A program made the translations under genes and the position numbers. Under the pieces are notes generated by a model. The model was not told the origin of the DNA, made no database searches, and was given only the letters and a program-made list of their open reading frames with translations. A stretch of 64,000 nt of DNA from Reinekea sp. G2M2-21. GTDB taxonomy: Bacteria > Pseudomonadota > Gammaproteobacteria > Pseudomonadales > Natronospirillaceae. This document shows, piece by piece, positions 16,129 through 24,775 of the stretch (its first letter is position 1; each line of letters starts with the position of its first letter). Location: NCBI RefSeq assembly GCF_015687175.1, contig NZ_JADPQG010000001.1, positions 1,488,001 to 1,552,000 on the forward strand, in the 5' to 3' direction.

Positions 16129-19074
16129 TTAACAACCGCTGATCGCGTAATTAATAAATACTGATCCAACGCTTATCCCATTTGCATAAAAAAACAACGT
16201 TTCGTCGTAAGGCAAAGTGCAACTGTCAGGTGGTACGGTAACCGTAATCTTATATTTTCCGTCACCGATGTATCGCAGAACTGTATCGGCTTGAGATAAG
16301 CGCGAACTGAAGTCCATATAGACATCAGCAAAGGCCCCAAAAGACGCGCCGGCTAAACTCTTGGGTTCCACAATGATGTCCACGTCAACCGACGTAGCCA
16401 AATCTGAAGCCAAGGTTGCGGGAGTTATCTCACTTGTACTATTGCTCGCGATGATGGCGGGTGCATTGTGATGATAACCAATATCCACCTGTCCGGAATC
16501 CACAGTACCAGTACTGTCGGTGGTAGGGTTGGTCAGGCGGCTAAAATAGGCTGGCGGGGCGGCAGTATTAAAACTACCCGCGTCTACGGAAGGCTCACTG
16601 ACCTGAGAAAGATACCAACCGTCGGTAAATGCAGGATAGATTCCGAATAAATTATTACCGACTGGCAATCTGCTGCTTTGGCCTTGAAAAGCATCTGTAA
16701 CGTTATAGTCACTGGCTGTGTTCACGGCACCTGCAACACCTTCAACAATATCATCCACGCAACCATCCCCACAGTCGTCGTTATAGTTGAAAATATTGTC
16801 AGTCGCCAAAACAGTGTCCGTACCGGAAGCGACATAAACACCATTACCCCCAGCACCCGATACATTGTTGGCAATCGTATTGCCCAATAACGTTAATTTC
16901 GAATTGTCGCCTACATACACACCACCTCCATTATTGGTGGCTGTATTCTTGATGATCAGTGAGTTGGTGACACTCACTCCCGCTGTTAAGTCCGCTGCCA
17001 ACCAAAGACCAGCACCATTACCGAGTGCATCACCCGTGGAATTATCCCGAACAACACTGTTGGTGATTTCCATATCCGCACCGAGCGAAAGTATCTCGAC
17101 ACCAAATGCATTGGCGGTGAACACGGAATCGGAAACAGATGGCGCACCGGTTGAAGTGTCCACACTCAAACCCGATTTTGCCGCCTGGGCAAATGTGGCG
17201 TCATCGACGATTGGACTGCCATCACCAATCAACAGTCCCTTGGTCGCATAATGGAACCCGGCGCCGTGTATCTGGCTCAACTCAACAGAGCCCAACAGGA
17301 CCGTATCCCAATCGCCCGCGGTGGGGTTACCCGTTGCACCAGTCACCGGTTGCCGCTGTACATCCTCAAGTGACGTAAAACGCACATTTAAACTGTCGCT
17401 GAGACCACCCATCACAAACAACGACGCACCCGGGGTAATATTCAGCGAGGTACCGGCTTCAAATTTAACGTCAACCCCCTGCTCTATTCGCAATTCGGCG
17501 TTACTGGCGACTTGTATACCGGTACCCGAAACCACATAGGGTGACCCCATAATCGTCCAAACTGTATCGACATCAATCTGTCCGGTCACCACCGTTCCGC
17601 TAACATCCGCGGTGTCTACGGGTGTAAAGGCCTCGAAGAAATCTGAAAAACCGTCTCCGTCAACATCCGGATTAGCGTCGTCGGCATCAAGCACCGAAGA
17701 CCCGTTGGTGAGCACGCTGGCGCTGAGCCCGTCCCCATCGCTGTCGGTATTCATCCAAACCAGAACCGACGCTGGACTGGTCAAACCAAAGGAGTCCTGA
17801 ATGGTGTAGTTGATTGTTGTACCGTCGGTATCGCTGCGTTCACTTTTAAAAAACAGTTTCGTCCTGTCACGGGAGATACGTACTTCGCCAAACTCACTGG
17901 TGGCTGATGCGATTGAAAGAGTATCGCCCACGGTCTGGTCAGGATCACTGTCGTTGGCTAACACATCCAACACAATATGAGCACCGGGGGTTGATTGAAC
18001 ATCCGCTTCATCCACCGCGATAGGGGCGCGATTCACCAGCAGAGGGTTATCAACAATATTCACCGTCACCTGAAACGGAGTCGCCTGTTCAGTAAAATTA
18101 AAAGTTAAATCTCGGGCTTCGACGGAAAAGGTATCGGTACCGACAAAGTACAAATCTGGCGTGTAACGAATGTCGGTTCCGTTAACCACAACCGAACCGT
18201 TTGAGGGAGAAGCCGTCACAACATAGGTCACCTCATCGTTGACATCAGGATCTACAGACTCAGCCGGTAAACTCAAGGTCGTAGCCAGATTTTCGGACGT
18301 GGTTACCGTGACATCGGCAATAACCGGCAAGCGATTAGCCACGATGAACATTGGGTAACCGTTGTTGCTGGGTGTCGGGAAGCTGTAGTAATCGTGTGTT
18401 TTGTTGTCGTAAGAATCGTCGACGCCATCACCATCGGAATCCAAATCTTGCCGGTTCAGAGTGCCATCACCATCGATATCCGCAATACCGCTTGCATTCA
18501 AAAACAGATCTTCGTACACATCACACAGGTTATCACCGTCGGTATCCGTACAACTGGATTGCGTATCGGTGGACGATGTAAAATTCAACACGGGGATGGT
18601 GTCGTCAATATCCACTTCTATCGGAACTGCAACCGACACCTTTGGTTTAGCCAAATCGATAACAGAAACCTCTGCACGACCACTGAAAACTTTGTAACCG
18701 GCCTGATTAAAGGCTGTGATTTCAATCAATAATGTCTCGGTATTTGGAACGACAAGATCAACCACCGTGTCGGACAGCACGAAAGCTGTTTTAGCGGCGT
18801 TCAGGGTGAACTTGCCTCCATTGAATTGTGTGTTGATATCAGACGTGGTCAGAGACCTGGTACTGACCGCCAGTTCAATCAGCTTAAGTGCCGGATAGGC
18901 TTCACTGATGGCTGCCCGACTCAGCAGTCGCCCCTGTTTAATTTCCGTGGTATGCACACCTGCGAAGCCAACGGTCAGTTGCGTCGAAACCGGGGTATAC
19001 CAACCGCAACTGGTAAGGGAGAGGAACACACCAGCAACCCATACCCGATTTAATAATTTCTGAAAAGAAAACAT
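16129..19074 (-). CDS. Large lipoprotein with calcium repeats, cadherin-like domains and a beta-helix
   Basis: A 981-residue exported lipoprotein. The lipobox is LTSCGW near residue 23. Two clusters of TSP3-type DxDGDGxxD calcium repeats are seen: DTDGDNLCD, DIDGDGTLNRQDLDSDGDGVDDS and later DSDGDGLS...DVDGDGFSDFFE. Between them lie two tandem Ig/cadherin-like modules, the second opening RAPIAVDEADVQST...LDVLANDSDPD. The C-terminal half has Asn-rich repeats of a right-handed beta-helix (NNGGGVYVGDNSKLTLLGNTIANN), like choice-of-anchor Q proteins. It is probably tethered in the outer membrane. Gene order puts it between the FecR protein (10-base gap) and the cyclase (3-base gap). Confidence 0.8.
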   Translation of the reverse strand: MFSFQKLLNRVWVAGVFLSLTSCGWYTPVSTQLTVGFAGVHTTEIKQGRLLSRAAISEAYPALKLIELAVSTRSLTTSDINTQFNGGKFTLNAAKTAFVLSDTVVDLVVPNTETLLIEITAFNQAGYKVFSGRAEVSVIDLAKPKVSVAVPIEVDIDDTIPVLNFTSSTDTQSSCTDTDGDNLCDVYEDLFLNASGIADIDGDGTLNRQDLDSDGDGVDDSYDNKTHDYYSFPTPSNNGYPMFIVANRLPVIADVTVTTSENLATTLSLPAESVDPDVNDEVTYVVTASPSNGSVVVNGTDIRYTPDLYFVGTDTFSVEARDLTFNFTEQATPFQVTVNIVDNPLLVNRAPIAVDEADVQSTPGAHIVLDVLANDSDPDQTVGDTLSIASATSEFGEVRISRDRTKLFFKSERSDTDGTTINYTIQDSFGLTSPASVLVWMNTDSDGDGLSASVLTNGSSVLDADDANPDVDGDGFSDFFEAFTPVDTADVSGTVVTGQIDVDTVWTIMGSPYVVSGTGIQVASNAELRIEQGVDVKFEAGTSLNITPGASLFVMGGLSDSLNVRFTSLEDVQRQPVTGATGNPTAGDWDTVLLGSVELSQIHGAGFHYATKGLLIGDGSPIVDDATFAQAAKSGLSVDTSTGAPSVSDSVFTANAFGVEILSLGADMEITNSVVRDNSTGDALGNGAGLWLAADLTAGVSVTNSLIIKNTATNNGGGVYVGDNSKLTLLGNTIANNVSGAGGNGVYVASGTDTVLATDNIFNYNDDCGDGCVDDIVEGVAGAVNTASDYNVTDAFQGQSSRLPVGNNLFGIYPAFTDGWYLSQVSEPSVDAGSFNTAAPPAYFSRLTNPTTDSTGTVDSGQVDIGYHHNAPAIIASNSTSEITPATLASDLATSVDVDIIVEPKSLAGASFGAFADVYMDFSSRLSQADTVLRYIGDGKYKITVTVPPDSCTLPYDETLFFYANGISVGSVFINYAISGC

Positions 19075-19084
19075 GCTTCACACC

Positions 19085-19972
19085 TTAGTTGGGTAGTGGA
19101 ATATCTATTTCAAAATTTAATTTGGCACCGTTGTCCAACGGTTCCGTAATAACATCCAACTGCACATCGCGACCGTTGTCAGTTGTTTTGTTCAGTTCAC
19201 TGGCGGTGGTCACTCGTGTAATTAACGTTTGAATATTCAGGTCGACCGAGGTATCCAGTTTAAGCAACAGAGCTTGCACCTGTTCAATATCCAAACGCTC
19301 ATCGTTTGGCAGGTCGAGGTTTTGTTCATTAGACGTCGGCGCTTCAACACCTAATATCTCAAGCAACAATTGGCTACTGTTTATAGCCTTGGGTGGCGAC
19401 GGAGGCGCCGTTTCTGTCGCCAACGAGTATTGATTCGGCAGAACAACGATTCCAGACGTTTGCGCCAGCAACCCCTGCGCACTGAAGGCCACGGCGCCAG
19501 CGAACGTACGTACACCGGTGACCCACTGGCCATCAACCAGAACATGAACCACTTCGAAATCCGTTCCGCGCACACCGGCAACCGCGACCGGCGTATTTAC
19601 ATTGAATTCTCGATTGGCACCCAACTTATTACCAATGACGCTGCGTATGCGGCCTTTAAGCAAATCGACGGTGCTGCGCCCGCCCTCACCAGGACCCGCA
19701 ATCATGTCTGAAATCGCCAGTTCGCTGTTGGGTGATACCTTTAAAATGGATTCATCGCGCAACAACAGTTTGGCTAGACCGTCCGCGCCGGTTTGCACCA
19801 CGTCGTATAAATACACCTCACCGTTGGGCTGTAATGCTTCAACGCGACCATCGTCAGCGCGCACCACAGACACAGTGCCCAACACAGCGACTGCATTACC
19901 CACTGCGTCAGCCGCCCAACTTAGGGTAAAAACTTGCAGTATCAGAACCAATAGCCATCGTTTGTTGTGCAT
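19085..19972 (-). CDS. FecR-domain periplasmic protein, module 2
   Basis: A 295-residue protein with a Sec signal peptide (HNKRWLLVLILQVFTLSWA-AD). The FecR domain spans about residues 30-160: GTVSVVRADDGRVEAL, TGADGLAKLLLRDESILKVSPNSELAI and the signature TPVAVAGVRGTDFEV. The C-terminal 100 residues are unrecognised and acidic. The open frame reaches TTG 19987, but ATG 19972 fits better: it begins the signal peptide, has GGAG upstream and lies 2 bases after the upstream stop. FecR domains without an anti-sigma helix, as here, are usually taken as periplasmic ligand or scaffold modules. Confidence 0.8.
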   Translation of the reverse strand: MHNKRWLLVLILQVFTLSWAADAVGNAVAVLGTVSVVRADDGRVEALQPNGEVYLYDVVQTGADGLAKLLLRDESILKVSPNSELAISDMIAGPGEGGRSTVDLLKGRIRSVIGNKLGANREFNVNTPVAVAGVRGTDFEVVHVLVDGQWVTGVRTFAGAVAFSAQGLLAQTSGIVVLPNQYSLATETAPPSPPKAINSSQLLLEILGVEAPTSNEQNLDLPNDERLDIEQVQALLLKLDTSVDLNIQTLITRVTTASELNKTTDNGRDVQLDVITEPLDNGAKLNFEIDIPLPN

Positions 19973-19974
19973 CA

Positions 19975-21411
19975 CTAAAATCTCCAAACGACAGCCGCCG
20001 AAGCAACCGTTCGTGCGTAATTCAAAGTGTCAGGTTTTATCGCAGCACCAATCACATCGATCTTGGTTGACGCGGTTAAGGACTGCGTAATTTGACGAGA
20101 CGCCTGCAACGTCATTGCCGCATTTAACGCACTATCTTTGTTTCCATCTGGTGCGTAGATAACGTAATCGGTTTGCAGTTCCGCGGACAATTGCCACGGC
20201 CCAACGAACCGCATCGCTCGTGCGTTTACGCCAAAAGCCACAGATTGAAAGTCCAGGTTGGTGGCTGTTTGAAGCGTTACAAAAGGCTGCATGGAAATCT
20301 GCACCGCAGAGATACCACTCTTAGGTTGCCAATTGGACGCGACATCAAAAACGACATCGTCAGAGTCTGTATATTGTTGATAGGCAGCAGATACGCTGTG
20401 TGTGACTACTCCCGCCCGAAACCATGCCGACAGCGAATGCCGGGTTAGCCAAGGCTCTCCACTCAATTGATTTATAGCCAGCTGATATTCAGCGCCCACG
20501 GGTTTGTCGGCTACCATCCCCGTTGCCGCAAGCGCAAAGGTATTAATCAGCAGGTCGTAGTCGCTTGCCGTGACGTGTCGGCTCAGGAATAGCTGATATC
20601 TGGGTACCAACCAGGGTTGAACGCGATACGACATGTCCGCCTGCAGCGCTGCTCTGCCATCCAAACCGTCACTTTCAGCCAACAGAGCGACATTGGAATC
20701 AACCGCGGTTGTTAACTGGATGGACGCCGACAGTTTTTGAGATTGCTTTTGTTCAATGTCTATTGCGGACAACAAATCGCGAGCGGCAGCTTCATAACGG
20801 CTACCATTCGGCCAGGTCAACAAGCGATTCGCCTGACGGCTGGCCTCCTCGTAATCATTGAGGTTTCGCAAGGTTGCGGCGTATAAATAAATGGCCTGAT
20901 CGAATTGAAAATTCTGATCTGCTTTGCCATCGAACCTAGCAACTGCATTTGCCAATAACGTTCGGGCACGGGTGAAGTTTTTCAGATCATATTCGGTTAA
21001 CGCGAGATAATAGACCCCGTGCAATGATTCCGGATTCTCCGACACCCAGCGGGACAAAGGCTCACGAGCCGCAGCGTATTGCTTTTGCTTCAACCTAAAC
21101 AGGCCATATTCCAAATCAAATAGCGGGTTCCGATACCCGGCTTTCGCTAACGTCTCAAACTTACTTTCTGCATCCGGCAAGTTCCCTGCCCGCGAAAAAG
21201 CAACCGCGGACCAGAACTGCCAATCGAACTCATATGCGGTATTCGAAAACGGATCGCCCACTTCGTTAATGTAAGCAAGGGACTCAGAGGTTTGCTGAGA
21301 AGACAGCAGATACAATAGTTTGGTTTTAGCGACTTCAAACTGATCGCCAGTGGAAGCCGCAAAGGCAGTAGACATCAGGCACCATAGCCCAACGAAAATC
21401 GGTCTAAACAT
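19975..21411 (-). CDS. TPR-plus-beta-barrel outer-membrane protein, first gene of module 2
   Basis: A 478-residue exported protein. After a signal peptide (FRPIFVGLWCLMSTAFAAS) there are several tetratricopeptide-like helical repeats up to about residue 230 (WSAVAFSRAGNLPDAESKFETLAKAGYRNP, YLALTEYDLKNFTRARTLLANA). A run of amphipathic strands follows, ending AAVVWRF; the terminal Phe suits an outer-membrane barrel. The frame stays open to GTG 21552, but that extension runs through the CRP and Fur-like sites; ATG 21411 has AGGTGA 6 bases upstream. This layout resembles TPR-barrel exporters of polysaccharide or surface protein, but no family is certain. Confidence 0.75.
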   Translation of the reverse strand: MFRPIFVGLWCLMSTAFAASTGDQFEVAKTKLLYLLSSQQTSESLAYINEVGDPFSNTAYEFDWQFWSAVAFSRAGNLPDAESKFETLAKAGYRNPLFDLEYGLFRLKQKQYAAAREPLSRWVSENPESLHGVYYLALTEYDLKNFTRARTLLANAVARFDGKADQNFQFDQAIYLYAATLRNLNDYEEASRQANRLLTWPNGSRYEAAARDLLSAIDIEQKQSQKLSASIQLTTAVDSNVALLAESDGLDGRAALQADMSYRVQPWLVPRYQLFLSRHVTASDYDLLINTFALAATGMVADKPVGAEYQLAINQLSGEPWLTRHSLSAWFRAGVVTHSVSAAYQQYTDSDDVVFDVASNWQPKSGISAVQISMQPFVTLQTATNLDFQSVAFGVNARAMRFVGPWQLSAELQTDYVIYAPDGNKDSALNAAMTLQASRQITQSLTASTKIDVIGAAIKPDTLNYARTVASAAVVWRF

Positions 21412-21465
21412 CCCATTCACCTGATGACATCCTACACAAGAAATGACTCCTAGAGCCGCTAGTAA

Positions 21466-21481
21466 TGTGAGTTTAATCACA
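21466..21481. promoter_or_regulatory. cAMP-CRP binding site upstream of the CHASE2-cyclase operon
   Basis: TGTGA-GTTTAA-TCACA is a perfect CRP core (two TGTGA half-sites, 6-base spacer) with AA-type flanks. Its centre lies about 62 bases before the ATG at 21411. Nothing else in the stretch explains the dyad. It suggests that cAMP-CRP controls an operon whose last gene makes cyclic nucleotide. Confidence 0.75.
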
Positions 21482-21488
21482 CTTTGCA

Positions 21489-21507
21489 AATAATGATAAT
21501 AATCACT
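21489..21507. promoter_or_regulatory. Fur-like box upstream of the CHASE2-cyclase operon
   Basis: AATAATGATAATAATCACT matches the 19-bp Fur consensus at 14 positions by eye, with a complete GATAAT core. It lies 8 bases from the CRP site. The right half is weak, so this is a candidate only. Confidence 0.5.
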
Positions 21508-21616
21508 CGAGATTTCTTTATCGCGGGAGCAATGGAAAATGGTTAGTTTCACCTAAGAATGGCAGGAAATTTTCCGCAAAAAAGGCGCTATTTTCGGCGA
21601 AAATTGGATATTAGGA

Positions 21617-21644
21617 CTAAAAAAACCGACTCATGGTCGGTTTT
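21617..21644 (-). terminator. Terminator downstream of hemG
   Basis: On the minus strand AAAACCGAC-CATGA-GTCGGTTTT is followed by further T residues. It lies 18 bases beyond the hemG stop codon. Confidence 0.85.
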
Positions 21645-21661
21645 AGAAGAATAAACAGGAC

Positions 21662-22192
21662 TCAGTGTGCTGCGGCCAATTTAGACACCGTTTTTGAAAA
21701 CCGGACCACTTCGTTCCAATTCGTGTATTCAATGGTACTGCGGCCATCGGCACAACCACCGGTAATTGACATGATGAAACGGATCATCTGCTTATCCCAG
21801 AAGCGGTATTGCGGATACGCCAGCTTACCGGCAAACATCGCGATATGGTCCGGTAACCAGCCGGTTGCGTGCAAGAACTTCTGAATATAAGGGCTTTTCG
21901 CTGGATCATCTTTGCCCGGTTTCCGAGCAGTTAAGTTAACGGAAAAAAAAGCGCTTTGAATAGACGACAACCATTCTGTGTTGGCCGCTATTGTGTTGAC
22001 TAGTTCACGGTTGAAGTGCCCGTACCGTATCGACGCGCCAATAACGACGGTTTCGATGCCGTCCAACCCAACAAACTCAGCTAATTGGGAAGCGGGCTGC
22101 ACCTGCACGTCACCTTGCCATTCGCGGGCCATGGTTTCAGCAATTTTTTTGGTGTGACCATCGGTTGATGAGTAAAAGATGATTGCAGACAT
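21662..22192 (-). CDS. hemG: Menaquinone-dependent protoporphyrinogen IX dehydrogenase
   Basis: A 176-residue flavodoxin-fold enzyme that oxidises protoporphyrinogen IX to protoporphyrin IX, the penultimate step of heme synthesis, passing electrons to quinone. The FMN phosphate loop is IIFYSSTDGHTKKIA at the N-terminus, followed by VIGASIRYGHF and the HemG-specific insert around NLTARKPGKDDPAKSPYIQKFL, then IMSITGG. The start is ATG 22192 (GGAG upstream); the frame is open to 22261 without a better start. It is separated from the feoAB genes by a terminator, so it has its own transcript end. Length matches E. coli HemG (181). Confidence 0.9.
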   Translation of the reverse strand: MSAIIFYSSTDGHTKKIAETMAREWQGDVQVQPASQLAEFVGLDGIETVVIGASIRYGHFNRELVNTIAANTEWLSSIQSAFFSVNLTARKPGKDDPAKSPYIQKFLHATGWLPDHIAMFAGKLAYPQYRFWDKQMIRFIMSITGGCADGRSTIEYTNWNEVVRFSKTVSKLAAAH

Positions 22193-22261
22193 AGATCGAT
22201 CTCCAGAATTCGATGGACAAAGTCTATTCAGTCTGTCGACTGATTTTTTGATCTGTGACAA

Positions 22262-22294
22262 ACAAAAATGGCGCTGAATTTTTCATCAGCGCCA
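22262..22294 (-). terminator. Terminator after feoB
   Basis: On the minus strand TGGCGCTGA-loop-TCAGCGCCA (9 bp) is followed by TTTTTG. It lies 39 bases beyond the feoB stop. Confidence 0.85.
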
Positions 22295-22332
22295 CGACCT
22301 GTCACGAATTATTTACTCGGCGGAAAACCGCA

Positions 22333-24462
22333 CTAAAGGCTCTTTGTCGGGATTAAATCCACTTGTTCAGCCAGTGCAACCGGCTTACCAATTTGCTTGA
22401 TCAACCCAATGTAGACTGTCACCAGGCCTAACATACCCGCAATCCACAAAACCGAACTGACCGGGTGCAGCAACAAGGTACCTGCTTGGTAAAAGATGGT
22501 TGCCGTGGCGTAGGCTAATACCGTACTCCAGCTGATCACAATCCATGACCATTTACCGCCGGACTCACGCACTAGCGCGCCCATGGCAGCAACACAGGGC
22601 GTATACAACAAAATAAACACCAGATAACAGAACGCGGCAAAAGGCGACACAAATAATGTGGCCATGGTCAGCAAGGTACCGGTGCGCACGTCTTGCTCCA
22701 GTGCGGCCTGATCCAGAGACTCATAACTGCCGACCGTGATGCCCAGAGGGTCGGTCAAGGTGCTGGACAGCGCCGAAGCGTTATCCCAGATGCTCATAAT
22801 CGCTGCTCCCGTCGAGGCCCACAATCCCGAGGTTTCACTGTCTTCATCGGCCAAACCGGCGACATCGGAATACAGAGAATCTAATGTTCCGACAACCGCT
22901 TCCTTGGCGAATATCCCGGTCACAATGCCCACTGTTGCCGGCCAATTATCAGCCTGTACTCCGATAGGGGCCAGCAACGGCGTCGCTTTCTGACTCACCA
23001 CACTGAGCATCGATTTTTGGCTGTCCTCATTTCCGAAGGTGCCGTCTACACCCCATGAATTCAGGAACGATAACACCACCACCACACCCACGATGGTTTT
23101 ACCCGCGCGGGCGATAAAACCGCGCAATCGATGCCAGGTGGTCATGAGCACATTGCGCATTGAAGGCACATGATAGACAGGCATTTCCATAATGGAGCTG
23201 CCCAGTTCATCCCGATACAGTGCTTTTCGGAATATCCAGCCTGTTAACACGGCCATCGCAATACCGAGCAGATATAAAGTAAACACGACATTTTGCCCAC
23301 TGTTGCCAAAGAATGCCGACGCAAACAAGGCGTAAACGGTCAAGCGCGCACCGCAGGACATAAAGGGGGTCATGGCGATTGTCACCATACGATCCGACTC
23401 GCGATCTAAAGTACGGGTAGCCATGATCGACGGGACATTACAGCCGAATCCAACGATCAAAGGCACAAACGACTTACCAGGCAAACCGATGCTTTGCATC
23501 AACCGGTCCACCACAAACGCCGCACGTACGATATAACCGGAACCTTCCAGCAGAGACAAACCAAGATACAAAAAACCTATAACCGGAATAAACGTACCCA
23601 CTAACTGGATGCCACCGCCCAGGCCATTGGCAATCAACACAGACAACCAAGCCGGCGCGTGCAAGAACGTTAACAGTTGATGCGCGCCATCCACCAACCA
23701 GGCACCTAATAAGATGTCAAAAAAGTCAATAAAGACAGCACCGACATTAATCGCGAACGTAAACAGCAGGTACATAGCCAACAAGAAAATGGGGAAACCG
23801 AGGTACTTGTTAAGCACAACGCGATCGATCCGATCACTGAGCGACATGGAAAGTTCCTGCTGCATTACGCTGGCGAATACCCAACGCTTTACATCACTTA
23901 AACGCGCCATCACTCTATCGCCATCGTGGCTCGGCAAGACCGCTTTGGCCTTTGGTTGGAAGCATTTGGCCAAGGCTAAGGATTCGCGGATTTTAACGGC
24001 GCCAGAATGCTTAGACGCAATAATTCCGACCACGGATAACTCAAGGCTTTTGGATAGTTGATCTAGATCGACATCAATTTTGTTGGCTTGGGCAACATCA
24101 AGCATATTCACAGCGACCAACATCGGGATACCGTAGTCCCGCAATTGGTGAGTCAGGAGTAATTGCCGATCCAGGCTATTGGCATCGACCAGATTGATAA
24201 CCACATCAACCTCATTCTGGCTCAGAAAATCCTTTGCGATTTGCTCATCAAGGCCATACTCGTCTTGCTCCAGAGAATAAATGCCCGGTAAATCAACCAA
24301 TTCAACGTTTTGACCATCCGCCAACGTTAGAAAACCGACCTTGCGCTCAATAGTTACACCCGGCCAGTTACCAACCTTCTGATGCGCCCCGGTTAAGCTA
24401 TTAAAAAGTGTCGTTTTGCCGCAATTGGGGTTGCCGATTAAGGCGACTTTTAAAGCTGTCAT
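22333..24462 (-). CDS. feoB: Ferrous iron transporter FeoB
   Basis: A 709-residue inner-membrane Fe(II) transporter with a cytosolic G domain. G1 is GNPNCGKTTLFN, G2 the GVT after NWPG, G3 DLPG and G4 NMLD, followed by about ten hydrophobic helices with the two gate regions (for example GFGCNVPSIMATR and SPFAAFCYLVFILLYTPC). ATG 24462 is chosen because it overlaps the feoA stop as ATGA; the frame is open further upstream. Fur regulation is expected from the box before feoA. The C-terminal small-helix region is short, without FeoC. Confidence 0.95.
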   Translation of the reverse strand: MTALKVALIGNPNCGKTTLFNSLTGAHQKVGNWPGVTIERKVGFLTLADGQNVELVDLPGIYSLEQDEYGLDEQIAKDFLSQNEVDVVINLVDANSLDRQLLLTHQLRDYGIPMLVAVNMLDVAQANKIDVDLDQLSKSLELSVVGIIASKHSGAVKIRESLALAKCFQPKAKAVLPSHDGDRVMARLSDVKRWVFASVMQQELSMSLSDRIDRVVLNKYLGFPIFLLAMYLLFTFAINVGAVFIDFFDILLGAWLVDGAHQLLTFLHAPAWLSVLIANGLGGGIQLVGTFIPVIGFLYLGLSLLEGSGYIVRAAFVVDRLMQSIGLPGKSFVPLIVGFGCNVPSIMATRTLDRESDRMVTIAMTPFMSCGARLTVYALFASAFFGNSGQNVVFTLYLLGIAMAVLTGWIFRKALYRDELGSSIMEMPVYHVPSMRNVLMTTWHRLRGFIARAGKTIVGVVVVLSFLNSWGVDGTFGNEDSQKSMLSVVSQKATPLLAPIGVQADNWPATVGIVTGIFAKEAVVGTLDSLYSDVAGLADEDSETSGLWASTGAAIMSIWDNASALSSTLTDPLGITVGSYESLDQAALEQDVRTGTLLTMATLFVSPFAAFCYLVFILLYTPCVAAMGALVRESGGKWSWIVISWSTVLAYATATIFYQAGTLLLHPVSSVLWIAGMLGLVTVYIGLIKQIGKPVALAEQVDLIPTKSL

Positions 24463-24689
24463 ACACTGACCTCCACTAATACTTCCAGCGCTTCGGTCTT
24501 GCGGATGCTTAACATGGTGGAACCCACTTTTATCTGCAGCGGGCAACCCAACGGCGCTACCCTCAAAACGCGAATCTTGTTACCTGGGATTAAACCCAGC
24601 GACAAGTAACGCGTGTGGTGACGCATCCCCGCGTCACTGAACCCAGAAACCGTAGCGGGTTGACCAACACTTAACTCATTAAGAAGCAT
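24459..24689 (-). CDS. feoA: Ferrous iron transport protein A (SH3-like)
   Basis: A 76-residue cytosolic SH3-like protein that interacts with FeoB. The family pattern is visible: the LNELSVGQPATVSGF start, RYLSLGLIPGNKIRVLR, and APLGCPLQIKVGSTMLSIRKTEA near the end. Its TGA overlaps the feoB ATG. It is the first gene of the feoAB operon, with a Fur-like box about 40 bases before its start. Confidence 0.95.
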   Translation of the reverse strand: MLLNELSVGQPATVSGFSDAGMRHHTRYLSLGLIPGNKIRVLRVAPLGCPLQIKVGSTMLSIRKTEALEVLVEVSV

Positions 24690-24728
24690 TTCATATACTC
24701 AAATAAACGGACTAAGAGAATATTAAAT

Positions 24729-24747
24729 GAAAATGAATCTCATTTAT
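24729..24747. promoter_or_regulatory. Fur box upstream of feoAB
   Basis: GAAAATGAATCTCATTTAT shares 12 of 19 positions with the Fur consensus and has an ATGA/TCAT dyad. It sits 40 bases before the feoA ATG. Its location in front of ferrous-iron transport genes makes Fur repression likely. Confidence 0.65.
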
Positions 24748-24775
24748 GAGTAAATCTCAGTTACTTTGATACAAA

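Noticed and set aside
21412-21552. N-terminal extension of the TPR-barrel frame
   Set aside because: It runs through the CRP and Fur-like sites. ATG 21411 has AGGTGA and a signal peptide.
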